A DNA stretch of 64,000 nt from Candidatus Gastranaerophilales bacterium (GTDB lineage Bacteria > Cyanobacteriota > Vampirovibrionia > Gastranaerophilales > Gastranaerophilaceae), in NCBI GenBank assembly GCA_944323035.1, contig CALUQY010000001.1:67131-131130 (forward strand), given 5' to 3'. Every line of letters begins with the position of its first letter. The first letter of the stretch is position 1. The notes beneath the pieces were generated by a model that was given only the letters and a program-made list of their open reading frames with translations, was not told the DNA's origin and did not search any database. The translations under genes and the position numbers were made by a program. Positions 41,605 to 49,095 of the stretch are shown piece after piece.

Positions 41605-41679
41605 TCGACAGGGTCGACAGCCATAATTGGCTCAATATAAAAAGTAACGAATAACTTAATAAACAAAAGGAGAAAATTT

Positions 41680-41925
41680 ATGGAAGAACAAGTAATGAAT
41701 TTAGGATTAAGCATGGCACACTTAGGTGCAGGTTTAGCAATCGGTTTTGGTGCAATCGGTGCCGGATTAGGTATTGGTTTTGCTACAAAAGGTTTGATGG
41801 ATGCAGTATCACGCCAGCCTGAAGTCGCAGGTAAAGCATTTGGTTTCTTCCTGCTCGGTGCAGCGTTATCAGAAGCTTGCGCACTGTATGCATTCGTTGT
41901 TGCAATGCAGCTGTTGGGTAAATAA
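41680..41925 (+). CDS. atpE: ATP synthase F0 subunit c
   Basis: 81 residues, two helices joined by the RQPE loop (SRQPEVAGKAF). The ion-binding glutamate is in LLGAALSEACALYAFV. The sodium-type signature is missing: the helix 1 Gln is replaced (GAGLGIGFA) and the residue after Glu is Ala rather than Ser/Thr. A proton-driven ring is therefore expected. AAAAGGAGAAAA gives a strong Shine-Dalgarno, as usual for this highly expressed subunit. Confidence 0.96.
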   Translation: MEEQVMNLGLSMAHLGAGLAIGFGAIGAGLGIGFATKGLMDAVSRQPEVAGKAFGFFLLGAALSEACALYAFVVAMQLLGK

Positions 41926-41962
41926 GCGGCTCAGCCGCAAACCCTCCTTCACGGGGGCTGCT
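41926..41962 (+). promoter_or_regulatory. Hairpins between atpE and atpF'
   Basis: GCGGCTCAGCCGC (41926-41938), a variant of the dispersed 13-bp palindrome, lies directly after the atpE stop and is followed by CCTCCTTCACGGGGG. A stem here could set 3' ends or mRNA stability so that subunit c is made in excess; that is inference. Confidence 0.45.
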
Positions 41963-41991
41963 CTCAATTTTTGCAAATATAAGAGGAAAAA

Positions 41992-42420
41992 ATGGAATTC
42001 AACGCAACATTTTTAGTATCAATTGTAAGCTTTCTTGTGTTCATGTATATTATGAATGCAATATTTTATAAGCCGCTGACGACAGTCATTGACGAAAGAG
42101 AAAATATTGTACATGATAACTATGAACACTCAAGACAAGCACGTCATGAAGCTGAAGAAATTACAAAAGATAAAGAAAACCGTCTGGCGGAAACCGCAAA
42201 GCAATCCCGTAAAATGATGGTTGATAAGACAAATGAAGCCAACGAAGATTACAAAAACAAAGTAGCCGATGCAAAAATAAAATCAAACGAAAAAGTCGGA
42301 ATGCTTAAAGACGATCTTTTACGCTCCGAAGCTGACGCTAAAAATATTCTGAATTCACACGTTGAGAATCTCGCGCAAACAATTGTAAATAAAGTTTTAC
42401 AAGGAGGTTTCAATGGCTGA
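41992..42420 (+). CDS. ATP synthase F0 subunit b'
   Basis: 142 residues: one N-terminal membrane helix (FLVSIVSFLVFMYIMNAIFYKPL) and a long charged coiled coil. In cyanobacteria and chloroplasts two different b-type subunits (b and b') form the peripheral stalk. Here two adjacent b-like genes overlap by eight bases. This one, first and with the YKPLTTVIDERE phrase, is best called b'. Confidence 0.9.
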   Translation: MEFNATFLVSIVSFLVFMYIMNAIFYKPLTTVIDERENIVHDNYEHSRQARHEAEEITKDKENRLAETAKQSRKMMVDKTNEANEDYKNKVADAKIKSNEKVGMLKDDLLRSEADAKNILNSHVENLAQTIVNKVLQGGFNG

Positions 42421-42913
42421 ATTCTGGGATTTAATTGTTCGCAGCAACACGTTTAACTTCATTGTCTTACTTGTAATACTTGCGATTATATATCAAAAGT
42501 TAAATATTTCTTCTGCTATAGAAAAAATGAAATCGGATATCGCAGCGTTCCTTGAAAATTCAAAAAAAGAACGCGAAGCTTCCGAAAAGCACCTCACGGA
42601 TACTAAAAAATCAGTGGAACATTTAGATGAAGAAATCAAAGAAACATTAGAGAAATCAAAAGTTCTGGCTCAAAATGTTTTTGACGAAATTCAATCAATG
42701 GCGCAAAAAAGCGTTGAAAAAATTGAAGCTAATGTTGATAAAATTATTGACAATGAAACCAGAAAAATCAATACAAAACTTTCTCAAACAACAGCGGGCA
42801 GCGCAGTAGACCTTGCAACCGCAAGGCTCAAAGAAATGTTTGAGAAAAATCCGGAACTACACGAAAAACATATCAACGATGCAATCGAAACTTTAGATAG
42901 GATTAAATTATAA
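42413..42913 (+). CDS. atpF: ATP synthase F0 subunit b
   Basis: 166 residues: membrane helix (NTFNFIVLLVILAIIYQKL), then a coiled coil rich in Lys/Glu to the C-terminus. It overlaps the b' gene by 8 bases, with its Shine-Dalgarno CAAGGAGG inside that gene, and lies one base before atpH. Peripheral stalk together with b' and delta. Confidence 0.92.
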   Translation: MAEFWDLIVRSNTFNFIVLLVILAIIYQKLNISSAIEKMKSDIAAFLENSKKEREASEKHLTDTKKSVEHLDEEIKETLEKSKVLAQNVFDEIQSMAQKSVEKIEANVDKIIDNETRKINTKLSQTTAGSAVDLATARLKEMFEKNPELHEKHINDAIETLDRIKL

Positions 42914-42914
42914 A

Positions 42915-43436
42915 ATGGATAATATAATAACATATTCAGCACAAAATTACGCAGAAGCCTTATTTGAATCAGGTCAAACCTTCTCGTCTGACCTTGAATT
43001 AATCAATACGGTTATAACGACTTCTGCGGATTTTATGCACATAATGTCCAATCCTGCAATAGATTTGAACGTCAAATACTCCATACTTGACGAAATTTTT
43101 AAAGATAAAATTGATGAAAAGGTTCTTCAATTCATAAAAATCCTGACCGAAAAAAACCGCCTCGGAGAATTTGAACAAATCCTCGCGGCTTACAAAGAAA
43201 AAGTTAATGACGAAAACGGCGTAAAGCTGGTTGAAATAACCTCGGCAATTGAACTTAATGAGGATTTTAAAACAAAAATTTTGAATAAATTAAGCGAAAA
43301 ACTTAACAAAAAGATTGTTCCGGAATGGAAAATCGACAGAGAAATAATTTCCGGTCTTGTGTTCAAAATAGGCGATGATGTCGTCGACACAAGCATCAGA
43401 AATAAAGTAGAAAGTATTGGAAAAAACATAATATAA
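42915..43436 (+). CDS. atpH: ATP synthase F1 delta subunit
   Basis: 173 residues. NIITYSAQNYAEALFE at the N-terminus and ISGLVFKIGDDVVDTSIRNKVESI at the C-terminus are the typical OSCP/delta ends. It links the peripheral stalk to the top of the alpha-beta head. It is followed by atpA after a 12-base gap. Confidence 0.94.
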   Translation: MDNIITYSAQNYAEALFESGQTFSSDLELINTVITTSADFMHIMSNPAIDLNVKYSILDEIFKDKIDEKVLQFIKILTEKNRLGEFEQILAAYKEKVNDENGVKLVEITSAIELNEDFKTKILNKLSEKLNKKIVPEWKIDREIISGLVFKIGDDVVDTSIRNKVESIGKNII

Positions 43437-43448
43437 AGGTGAAAAAAT

Positions 43449-44963
43449 ATGACAACGATTAAACCTGATGAAATCAGCTCTATAATCCGGAGCAAAATAG
43501 AAAATTACGAACTGAAAACAGAAGTCGCAAACACAGGTTCCGTTATTGAAGTAGGTGACGGTATCGCACGTATTTACGGACTTCGTAACGTTATGGCAAG
43601 CGAACTTGTAAAATTTGAGGACGGTCAGGGCACACTGGGTATCACAATGAACCTTGAAGAAGATAACGTCGGGGTCGTAATTGTAGGCGATTACACCCAC
43701 ATTAAAGAAGGCATGACGGTTAAAACGACCGGCGAAATTGCCTCTGTTCCTGTAGGCGATGCATTAATCGGAAGAATTATCAACCCGACCGGGAAACCGA
43801 TTGACGGCAAAGGTGACTATGAATATTCAAAAGTTCGTCCAATTGAACGTGTTGCACCGGGTATCGTTGCAAGAAGATCCGTTCACCAGCCGCTTCAAAC
43901 AGGCCTGACTGCGATTGATGCGCTTACACCAATCGGCCGCGGACAACGTGAACTTATCATCGGCGACCGCCAAACCGGTAAGACCGCAATCGCAATCGAC
44001 ACAATTATTAACCAGAAAGGCAAAAACGTAATCTGTATTTACGTTGCAATCGGTCAAAAAACGTCAACCGTTGCACAGCTTGCAAAAACTCTGGAAGAAA
44101 AAGGCGCTATGGAATACTCTATTATAGTTTCCGCAGCCGCAAACGAACCGGCTCCGCTTCAATACATTGCTCCGTTTGCAGGTGTCACTATCGGTGAAGA
44201 ATTTATGGAACAAGGCAAAGATGTTTTGATTATCTATGATGACCTTTCAAAACACGCTCAGGCCTATCGTGCAATGAGTTTGCTTCTTAAAAGACCGCCG
44301 GGACGTGAAGCTTATCCGGGGGATGTTTTCTACCTTCACTCAAGACTTCTTGAACGTGCGGTAAAATTGAACGACAAACTTGGCGGCGGAAGTATTACAG
44401 CGTTACCGATTATTGAAACACAAGCCGGCGACGTTTCCGCATACATCCCGACCAACGTTATCTCAATCACTGACGGTCAAATCTTCCTTGAAAGTAACCT
44501 CTTTAACAGTGGTGTCCGCCCGGCAATTAACGCGGGGATTTCTGTTTCCCGTGTCGGCGGTGCGGCGCAAACTAAAGGGATTAAGCAGGTCGCAGGTAAG
44601 TTAAGACTTGACCTCGCCCAGTTTAGAGAACTTGAATCCTTCGCACAGTTCGCATCTGATCTCGATCAGGCAACCAAAAACCAGCTTCTGAGAGGTCAAA
44701 AGCTTACAGAAGTTCTTAAACAACCGCAATACAACCCGCTCAGCGTTGCTGAACAGGTAAGTATCCTTTTCGCGGCTAACGAAGGTCTGCTGGATGACGT
44801 TGACAACAAAAATATTCAAAACTTCAAAACTGAATGGTTTAAATATTTCAACGCCAATATGAAAGACCTTGCTAAAAAGCTTGATGAAGGCGCTGCACTT
44901 TCTGATGAGGACAAAACCGCGTTAAGAAGCAATATCGAAACATTTAAGAAAAGTTTCTCATAG
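43449..44963 (+). CDS. atpA: ATP synthase F1 alpha subunit
   Basis: 504 residues, full length. Walker [16 protein letters not shown] at about 170, [15 protein letters not shown] (Walker B region), [22 protein letters not shown] and [19 protein letters not shown] are hallmark blocks. It forms the non-catalytic nucleotide sites of the F1 head. The beta and epsilon genes are not in the window, as in cyanobacteria where atpB/atpE (beta/epsilon) form a separate operon. Confidence 0.97.
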   Translation: MTTIKPDEISSIIRSKIENYELKTEVANTGSVIEVGDGIARIYGLRNVMASELVKFEDGQGTLGITMNLEEDNVGVVIVGDYTHIKEGMTVKTTGEIASVPVGDALIGRIINPTGKPIDGKGDYEYSKVRPIERVAPGIVARRSVHQPLQTGLTAIDALTPIGRGQRELIIGDRQTGKTAIAIDTIINQKGKNVICIYVAIGQKTSTVAQLAKTLEEKGAMEYSIIVSAAANEPAPLQYIAPFAGVTIGEEFMEQGKDVLIIYDDLSKHAQAYRAMSLLLKRPPGREAYPGDVFYLHSRLLERAVKLNDKLGGGSITALPIIETQAGDVSAYIPTNVISITDGQIFLESNLFNSGVRPAINAGISVSRVGGAAQTKGIKQVAGKLRLDLAQFRELESFAQFASDLDQATKNQLLRGQKLTEVLKQPQYNPLSVAEQVSILFAANEGLLDDVDNKNIQNFKTEWFKYFNANMKDLAKKLDEGAALSDEDKTALRSNIETFKKSFS

Positions 44964-44973
44964 GTAACAAACA

Positions 44974-45903
44974 ATGGCAAACTTAAAAGATATAAAAAAC
45001 AGAATACAGAGCGTTCAAAGCACAAAAAAAATCACCCGTGCAATGAAAATGGTTGCGGCCGCAAAAGTTAAAAAAGCCGAATCAACAGTAAAAGCATCAC
45101 GTCCGTTTACACGTGAAATGGTGAATATGCTTGAAAAAATGCTCTCAAGTGTAGGCGGGAATTACAGTTCATTCACGCTCAAAGTTGAACATGCAATAGA
45201 GAATTACCCTAAACTCCTTGAAAGACGCGATGTTAAAGCGGTAGGACTTTTGCTTATTTCATCAAATAAGGGGCTTGCCGGAGCATACAATGCCAACATA
45301 GTTAAGCGCACACTAAAAACAATCCGCGACTATCAGGCTCAAGGGATAGGTGTAAAACTCTTTATCATCGGACAAAAAGGGATTTCAGCATTAAAGAAAA
45401 AAGCAAAAGAAATGGGCGTTGAAATAATCAATACCTACCTTAATATTATAGATAACCCTAATGCAACAAATTCCGGCATTGTTATAGACGATATTGCAAC
45501 ACTATACGTTAAAGGCGAAATTGATAAAATTGAACTGATAACAACGCGTTTCAAGAATATGATGAGCTACTTTGTCGAAAACTGGACAATATTACCGCTT
45601 CAGGATATTAACGCAGACAATAAATTTGACGGCGTGGTTGAATCTTTAATGGAATTTGAACCGGATCGCCACCATATATTGCAGCAAATTATTCCGATGT
45701 ATTTGACAAATATAGTTTATCAGGCACTGCTGGAAGCTCAGGCAAGTGAACTGGCTTCCCGTATGACAGCAATGTCTGCGGCAACAAGCAATGCCGAAAA
45801 AATGCTCAATACATTATCTATTGAATACAACAAATCGCGTCAATGGGCGATTACGCAAGAGATTGTGGAAGTCGTATCCGGCGCAAATGCCCAAATTGGA
45901 TAA
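44974..45903 (+). CDS. atpG: ATP synthase F1 gamma subunit
   Basis: 309 residues. N-terminal LKDIKNRIQSVQSTKKITRAMKMVAAAKVKKAE and C-terminal ASELASRMTAMSAATSNAEKMLNTLSIEYNKSRQWAITQEIVEVVSGANA are the coiled-coil shaft segments. The cyanobacterial/chloroplast regulatory insertion is not obvious, as expected for a non-photosynthetic relative. Last gene of the operon, closed by a terminator. Confidence 0.95.
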   Translation: MANLKDIKNRIQSVQSTKKITRAMKMVAAAKVKKAESTVKASRPFTREMVNMLEKMLSSVGGNYSSFTLKVEHAIENYPKLLERRDVKAVGLLLISSNKGLAGAYNANIVKRTLKTIRDYQAQGIGVKLFIIGQKGISALKKKAKEMGVEIINTYLNIIDNPNATNSGIVIDDIATLYVKGEIDKIELITTRFKNMMSYFVENWTILPLQDINADNKFDGVVESLMEFEPDRHHILQQIIPMYLTNIVYQALLEAQASELASRMTAMSAATSNAEKMLNTLSIEYNKSRQWAITQEIVEVVSGANAQIG

Positions 45904-45905
45904 TC

Positions 45906-45937
45906 AAAAAGACGGTTTTGAAAACCGTCTTTTTTTG
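45906..45937 (+). terminator. Terminator of the ATP synthase operon
   Basis: AAAAAGACGGTTTT and AAAACCGTCTTTTTTT form the stem and T run. A promoter for the next gene follows: TTGAAC 45946-45951 and TATTAT 45968-45973, 16 bases apart. Confidence 0.9.
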
Positions 45938-46004
45938 TAACATTTTTGAACTTTATAAACTCTATGCTATTATTAAAACATATAGTAAAAGGGAGAGATA
46001 TTAT

Positions 46005-46742
46005 TTGACTACAAAAATTGCAATAACAGGGAAAAGCGGAAGCGGCAAAACAACGATTACAAAAGCTTTTTTAAACATTCTAAGCAGCAAGTTTCCGGAT
46101 AAAACTTTTCTGCTTATAGACAACGATCTAACAGGTGAACTCGGACACTCTTACGGACTTGATATCCGCAATACCGTTTACGGCATCAGAAGCGGAAAAC
46201 ACGAATACAAAACCGGGATTCCGGAAAACATGACCAAACAAGAATATATCGAATGGGCGTTAGAAGATATTCTATACCCGCTTAACGAAAATGTTGATAT
46301 TCTGGTAACGTGGTTTGTCGGCTCCAAAGACTGCCGCTGCCCTATAACCGGTCAGCTTAATGAAGCGCTGAAAAAGTTAATCGCGCGCTACGATTTCGTA
46401 ATTATTGACTGCGAATTTGACCTCAAATACTTTAACCAGCTTGTCGATACCGACATAGATCTTACGCTTATAATAGCCAACCCGACCGAAGAATCCGCGC
46501 ATCTGGCAAAACGTATTGAAGAATTCAGCGCAAAATACGCTATCGGCGGCCAAATGGGTGTTGTTATCAACAAAGTCGAAAATCACAACTTAGAAGAACT
46601 ATACACCCTTCTGAAGAAGTATGATCTGGATATACTCGGCGTTATTCCAAAAGATGAAAATATTGAACAGCTAACACGCAATTCTGCACCCGTTCAAGAA
46701 GCAATCGAACAATTTTTCGTACGCCTGAATCTGCCGCAATAA
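46005..46742 (+). CDS. CooC/MinD-like P-loop ATPase
   Basis: 245 residues from a TTG start at 46005, chosen because GGGAGAGA (45991-45998) precedes it and the P-loop then lies at the N-terminus: KIAITGKSGSGKTTITKAF (GKxxxGKT, the deviant Walker A of the NifH/MinD/CooC group). KDCRCPITGQLNEAL and FVIIDCEFDLKYFNQLVDTDIDLTLII resemble CooC, the ATPase that helps load nickel into carbon monoxide dehydrogenase. No CODH gene is in the window, so the client is unknown. Confidence 0.75.
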   Translation: MTTKIAITGKSGSGKTTITKAFLNILSSKFPDKTFLLIDNDLTGELGHSYGLDIRNTVYGIRSGKHEYKTGIPENMTKQEYIEWALEDILYPLNENVDILVTWFVGSKDCRCPITGQLNEALKKLIARYDFVIIDCEFDLKYFNQLVDTDIDLTLIIANPTEESAHLAKRIEEFSAKYAIGGQMGVVINKVENHNLEELYTLLKKYDLDILGVIPKDENIEQLTRNSAPVQEAIEQFFVRLNLPQ

Positions 46743-46801
46743 TCCCCGATATTTACATATTACAATCAGTAAGTATAATAATCTTAAAAAAGGAGCAATC
46801 A

Positions 46802-47647
46802 GTGACAGCCGAAATTCTTGATGGGAAAATGACAAGTCAAAAACTACTGGAAAAACTGCAGCAAGAAGTAAGTACTCTCACTAAAAAGCCGGTTCTTGCA
46901 ATTATGCTCGTCGGCGAAAATCCGGCAAGCTTGATTTATGTCAATGCAAAACTTAAAAAAGCCGAAAGCATCGGCTTCAAAGCCATACTAAAACAACTGA
47001 CCTCCAATGTCACAGAAAAAGAAATCATTGCAAATATCAAAGAATGGAACAATGATCCCAATATCAACGGAATTCTTGTACAATTACCATTACCTAAACA
47101 TATTAATAAAAATATCATCTTAAATTCAATTGACCCGATTAAAGATGTAGACGGACTGACAGCATACAATTCCGGACTTTTTTATACCGGTCAGGAGCCA
47201 TACGCAATTCCTTGCACTACCCGCGGAATAATTATGCTTCTTAAAGAATATAATATTGAAATAGAAGGCAAACACGTAGTCGTCATAGGACGTTCCAATC
47301 TTGTGGGCAAACCGACAGCACAGGCTTTCTTATTTGAAAACGCCACGGTCACGACCTGCCATTCAAAAACCGAAAATCTTGAAAGCATAATAAAAACGGC
47401 TGATATTGTAGTTTCAGCCGTAGGGGAAAAAATTGTAAATGGGAAAATATTGAAAAAAAATAGTGTAGTAATAGATGTTGGAATATTCCGGACCCCGGAA
47501 GGTAAAATCAGCGGGGATGTGGAATTTGAAAGTGCGTCGCAAGTTGCATCATACATTTCGCCGGTTCCGGGCGGCGTTGGCCCGATGACCGTGACTGCTC
47601 TGATGTATAACCTGCTCGACTTGTATCTCGCACAAAATATCAGATAA
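46802..47647 (+). CDS. folD: Methylenetetrahydrofolate dehydrogenase/cyclohydrolase FolD
   Basis: 281 residues from a GTG start at 46802 (AAAGGAGCAATCA upstream). Motifs are VGENPASLIYVNAKLKKAESIGF (catalytic YxxxK), GILVQLPLPKHIN, PIKDVDGLTAYNSG, VVIGRSNLVGKPTAQAFL and YISPVPGGVGPMTVTALMYN. It interconverts 5,10-methylene- and 10-formyl-tetrahydrofolate for purine and formyl-Met synthesis. It seems to be a single-gene unit. Confidence 0.96.
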   Translation: MTAEILDGKMTSQKLLEKLQQEVSTLTKKPVLAIMLVGENPASLIYVNAKLKKAESIGFKAILKQLTSNVTEKEIIANIKEWNNDPNINGILVQLPLPKHINKNIILNSIDPIKDVDGLTAYNSGLFYTGQEPYAIPCTTRGIIMLLKEYNIEIEGKHVVVIGRSNLVGKPTAQAFLFENATVTTCHSKTENLESIIKTADIVVSAVGEKIVNGKILKKNSVVIDVGIFRTPEGKISGDVEFESASQVASYISPVPGGVGPMTVTALMYNLLDLYLAQNIR

Positions 47648-47705
47648 TGTCAAGGCTCCTGACAATTTTCTTCCGAGATAACAATCTCGTCGAAAATTGA
47701 AATGT

Positions 47706-47783
47706 CACTCACGTAGTGTTCCGCGCCCCGCCTGCCACACTCACGTGTGCCAGCCCCGGCGCGACACCGGCTTACGCTATCTA
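47706..47783 (-). repeat. Dispersed GC-rich element family B, copy 3
   Basis: On the minus strand: GCGTAAGCCGGTG, CGCGCCGGGGC, GCACACGTGAGTGTGGCAGG, GCGGAACACTACGTGAGTGAC. It is the closest relative of the 5271 copy and lies between the convergent folD and the small gene at 47781, overlapping the latter's stop region by a few bases. Confidence 0.65.
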
Positions 47784-48101
47784 GCCGCCGATAAGGTTAA
47801 GTGCACAGGTATTCTTAATACCATTGTTAACCATTGTCTTTAATGAGTTAATTTCTTGCTCCATAACGTCAATCTGCGATTTAACAGATTCTGCCTCAGT
47901 TTGAAGATACTCACTCGTCTTTTCTAACGCAATGTAAAACGGATCTTCATCCAAGTCTTCATCTTCTTTTGCCTGTGCATAATCCGCCATTTGACCTGTA
48001 ATAACATTTGTCCTGCTCATCAAAATCGTATATTCGTACTCCAATTGACTCTTTTGCAGTGTGAATAAACTTTTCTGTGATGCCATAGCTAAGAACGACA
48101 T
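47781..48101 (-). CDS. Small coiled-coil protein, unknown function
   Basis: 106 residues, no signal peptide. Two helical stretches (about 1-35, SLFTLQKSQLEYEYTILMSR; and 52-90, FYIALEKTSEYLQTEAESVKSQIDVMEQEINSLKTMVNNGI), the second with a heptad pattern. It ends NTCALNLIGG, a short non-helical tail. GGAGAG precedes the ATG. Not recognised; proteins of this look (small, helical, acidic) are often secretion or filament accessory proteins, but nothing proves it. Confidence 0.65.
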   Translation of the reverse strand: MSFLAMASQKSLFTLQKSQLEYEYTILMSRTNVITGQMADYAQAKEDEDLDEDPFYIALEKTSEYLQTEAESVKSQIDVMEQEINSLKTMVNNGIKNTCALNLIGG

Positions 48102-48346
48102 ATCTCATCTCTCCTTGTTTATAAATTGCTCTCTTACTTATATAAAAACAAACAAAAGTTTCCGATTTCACAAAAGGTATTTTTTGTTACAATTCGTAAT
48201 AAATCTTGTAAAAACCGCTAGACAGAAGGGTTATATCAAAAGTATGTATCATTTAATGTAACAATAAATAAAATTTTTATAAAATTTACATCTTTTTTTA
48301 GCAATTTTTTAAAATCAAAATACTTTATATAAATACAGAGGAAACA

Positions 48347-48514
48347 ATGGGAATTGTAAAGGCGGGAATTATGAACAACAAATACGTCACATTAACTATC
48401 GAAGAATACTTCAATGTTACGAAAGAACAAACCGGTTCAAATTCACAAATTGTTGCAAAATCGTTAGTTAAATACTTAAAAAACAAAAAAGAACAACAAG
48501 CAATCGCAGCTTAA
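48347..48514 (+). CDS. Small protein, paralogue of the one at 48824
   Basis: 55 residues from ATG 48347 (AGAGGAAACA upstream), or 47 from ATG 48371. The core reads TIEEYFNVTKEQTGSNSQIVAKSLVKYLKNKKE. The same core, SIEEYFDILDKQTEKNSQIIAKSLVKYLKASKE, occurs in the ORF at 48824, so both are very probably real genes. No known family; mostly helical with a basic end. It is the first of three small genes in one direction with a ribbon-helix-helix gene in the middle. Confidence 0.65.
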   Translation: MGIVKAGIMNNKYVTLTIEEYFNVTKEQTGSNSQIVAKSLVKYLKNKKEQQAIAA

Positions 48515-48562
48515 TCTATTTAGTAAGTAATTAGACAGGGAAAATATAAAGGAGATAAAGTT

Positions 48563-48751
48563 ATGGCAAGAGTACTAATTTCAATGCCCGAAAGGTTTTT
48601 AGACGAGATTGATGAAGTAGCTGAGAACGAAAATCGCACTCGCTCAGAACTAATTAGAGAAGCACTCCGAACATATATGAACCGTAACAGAGTACGCAAT
48701 ACCCAAAAGGCACAAAATAACGCAGCAATTTTAGAAAGCTTACTCGAATAG
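48563..48751 (+). CDS. Ribbon-helix-helix (CopG-type) DNA-binding protein
   Basis: 62 residues. ARVLISMPERFLDEIDEVAENENRTRSELIREALRTYM is a complete RHH/MetJ-Arc fold: the beta strand VLISMP, helix A, and the SRSELIREA-type helix B. These dimers bind DNA via the strand; many are antitoxins or autorepressors. No toxin-like neighbour is seen. AAAGGAGATAAAG precedes the ATG. Confidence 0.85.
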   Translation: MARVLISMPERFLDEIDEVAENENRTRSELIREALRTYMNRNRVRNTQKAQNNAAILESLLE

Positions 48752-48823
48752 ACAAAAAAGAATTTTAGTAGTATAATCAAAATCGGGAAATGTAATAAGG
48801 GAAAAATTCCATCGGGGGAAAAT

Positions 48824-49003
48824 ATGGAAAATAACAGCAAGTATATGATGTCCAGTATTGAAGAATATTTTGATATTTTGGACAAACAAACGGAAAAAAA
48901 TTCACAAATCATCGCTAAATCATTGGTAAAGTATCTTAAAGCCAGCAAAGAAAAATCGAAATACGATGTACTAAAACAGGCTGAACAGGTGCACAATTCG
49001 TAG
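48824..49003 (+). CDS. Small protein, paralogue of the one at 48347
   Basis: 59 residues. Shares IEEYFD and NSQIIAKSLVKYLK with the upstream small protein and has an extra C-terminal helix (KYDVLKQAEQVHNS). A GGGGGAA stretch precedes the ATG. It is closed by the terminator at 49059. Function unknown. Confidence 0.65.
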   Translation: MENNSKYMMSSIEEYFDILDKQTEKNSQIIAKSLVKYLKASKEKSKYDVLKQAEQVHNS

Positions 49004-49058
49004 GGAAAATTTGAGAACCAGCTAAATCTAATTTGGGGAAATGGTTAAGGAATTGTAA

Positions 49059-49087
49059 CGCGGGACTATATAATAGTCCCGCGTTTT
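49059..49087 (+). terminator. Terminator of the small-protein cluster
   Basis: CGCGGGACTAT and ATAGTCCCGCG pair over a short loop, followed by TTTTG. It also lies just beyond the 3' end of the convergent prepilin gene. Confidence 0.85.
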
Positions 49088-49095
49088 GTATTATT

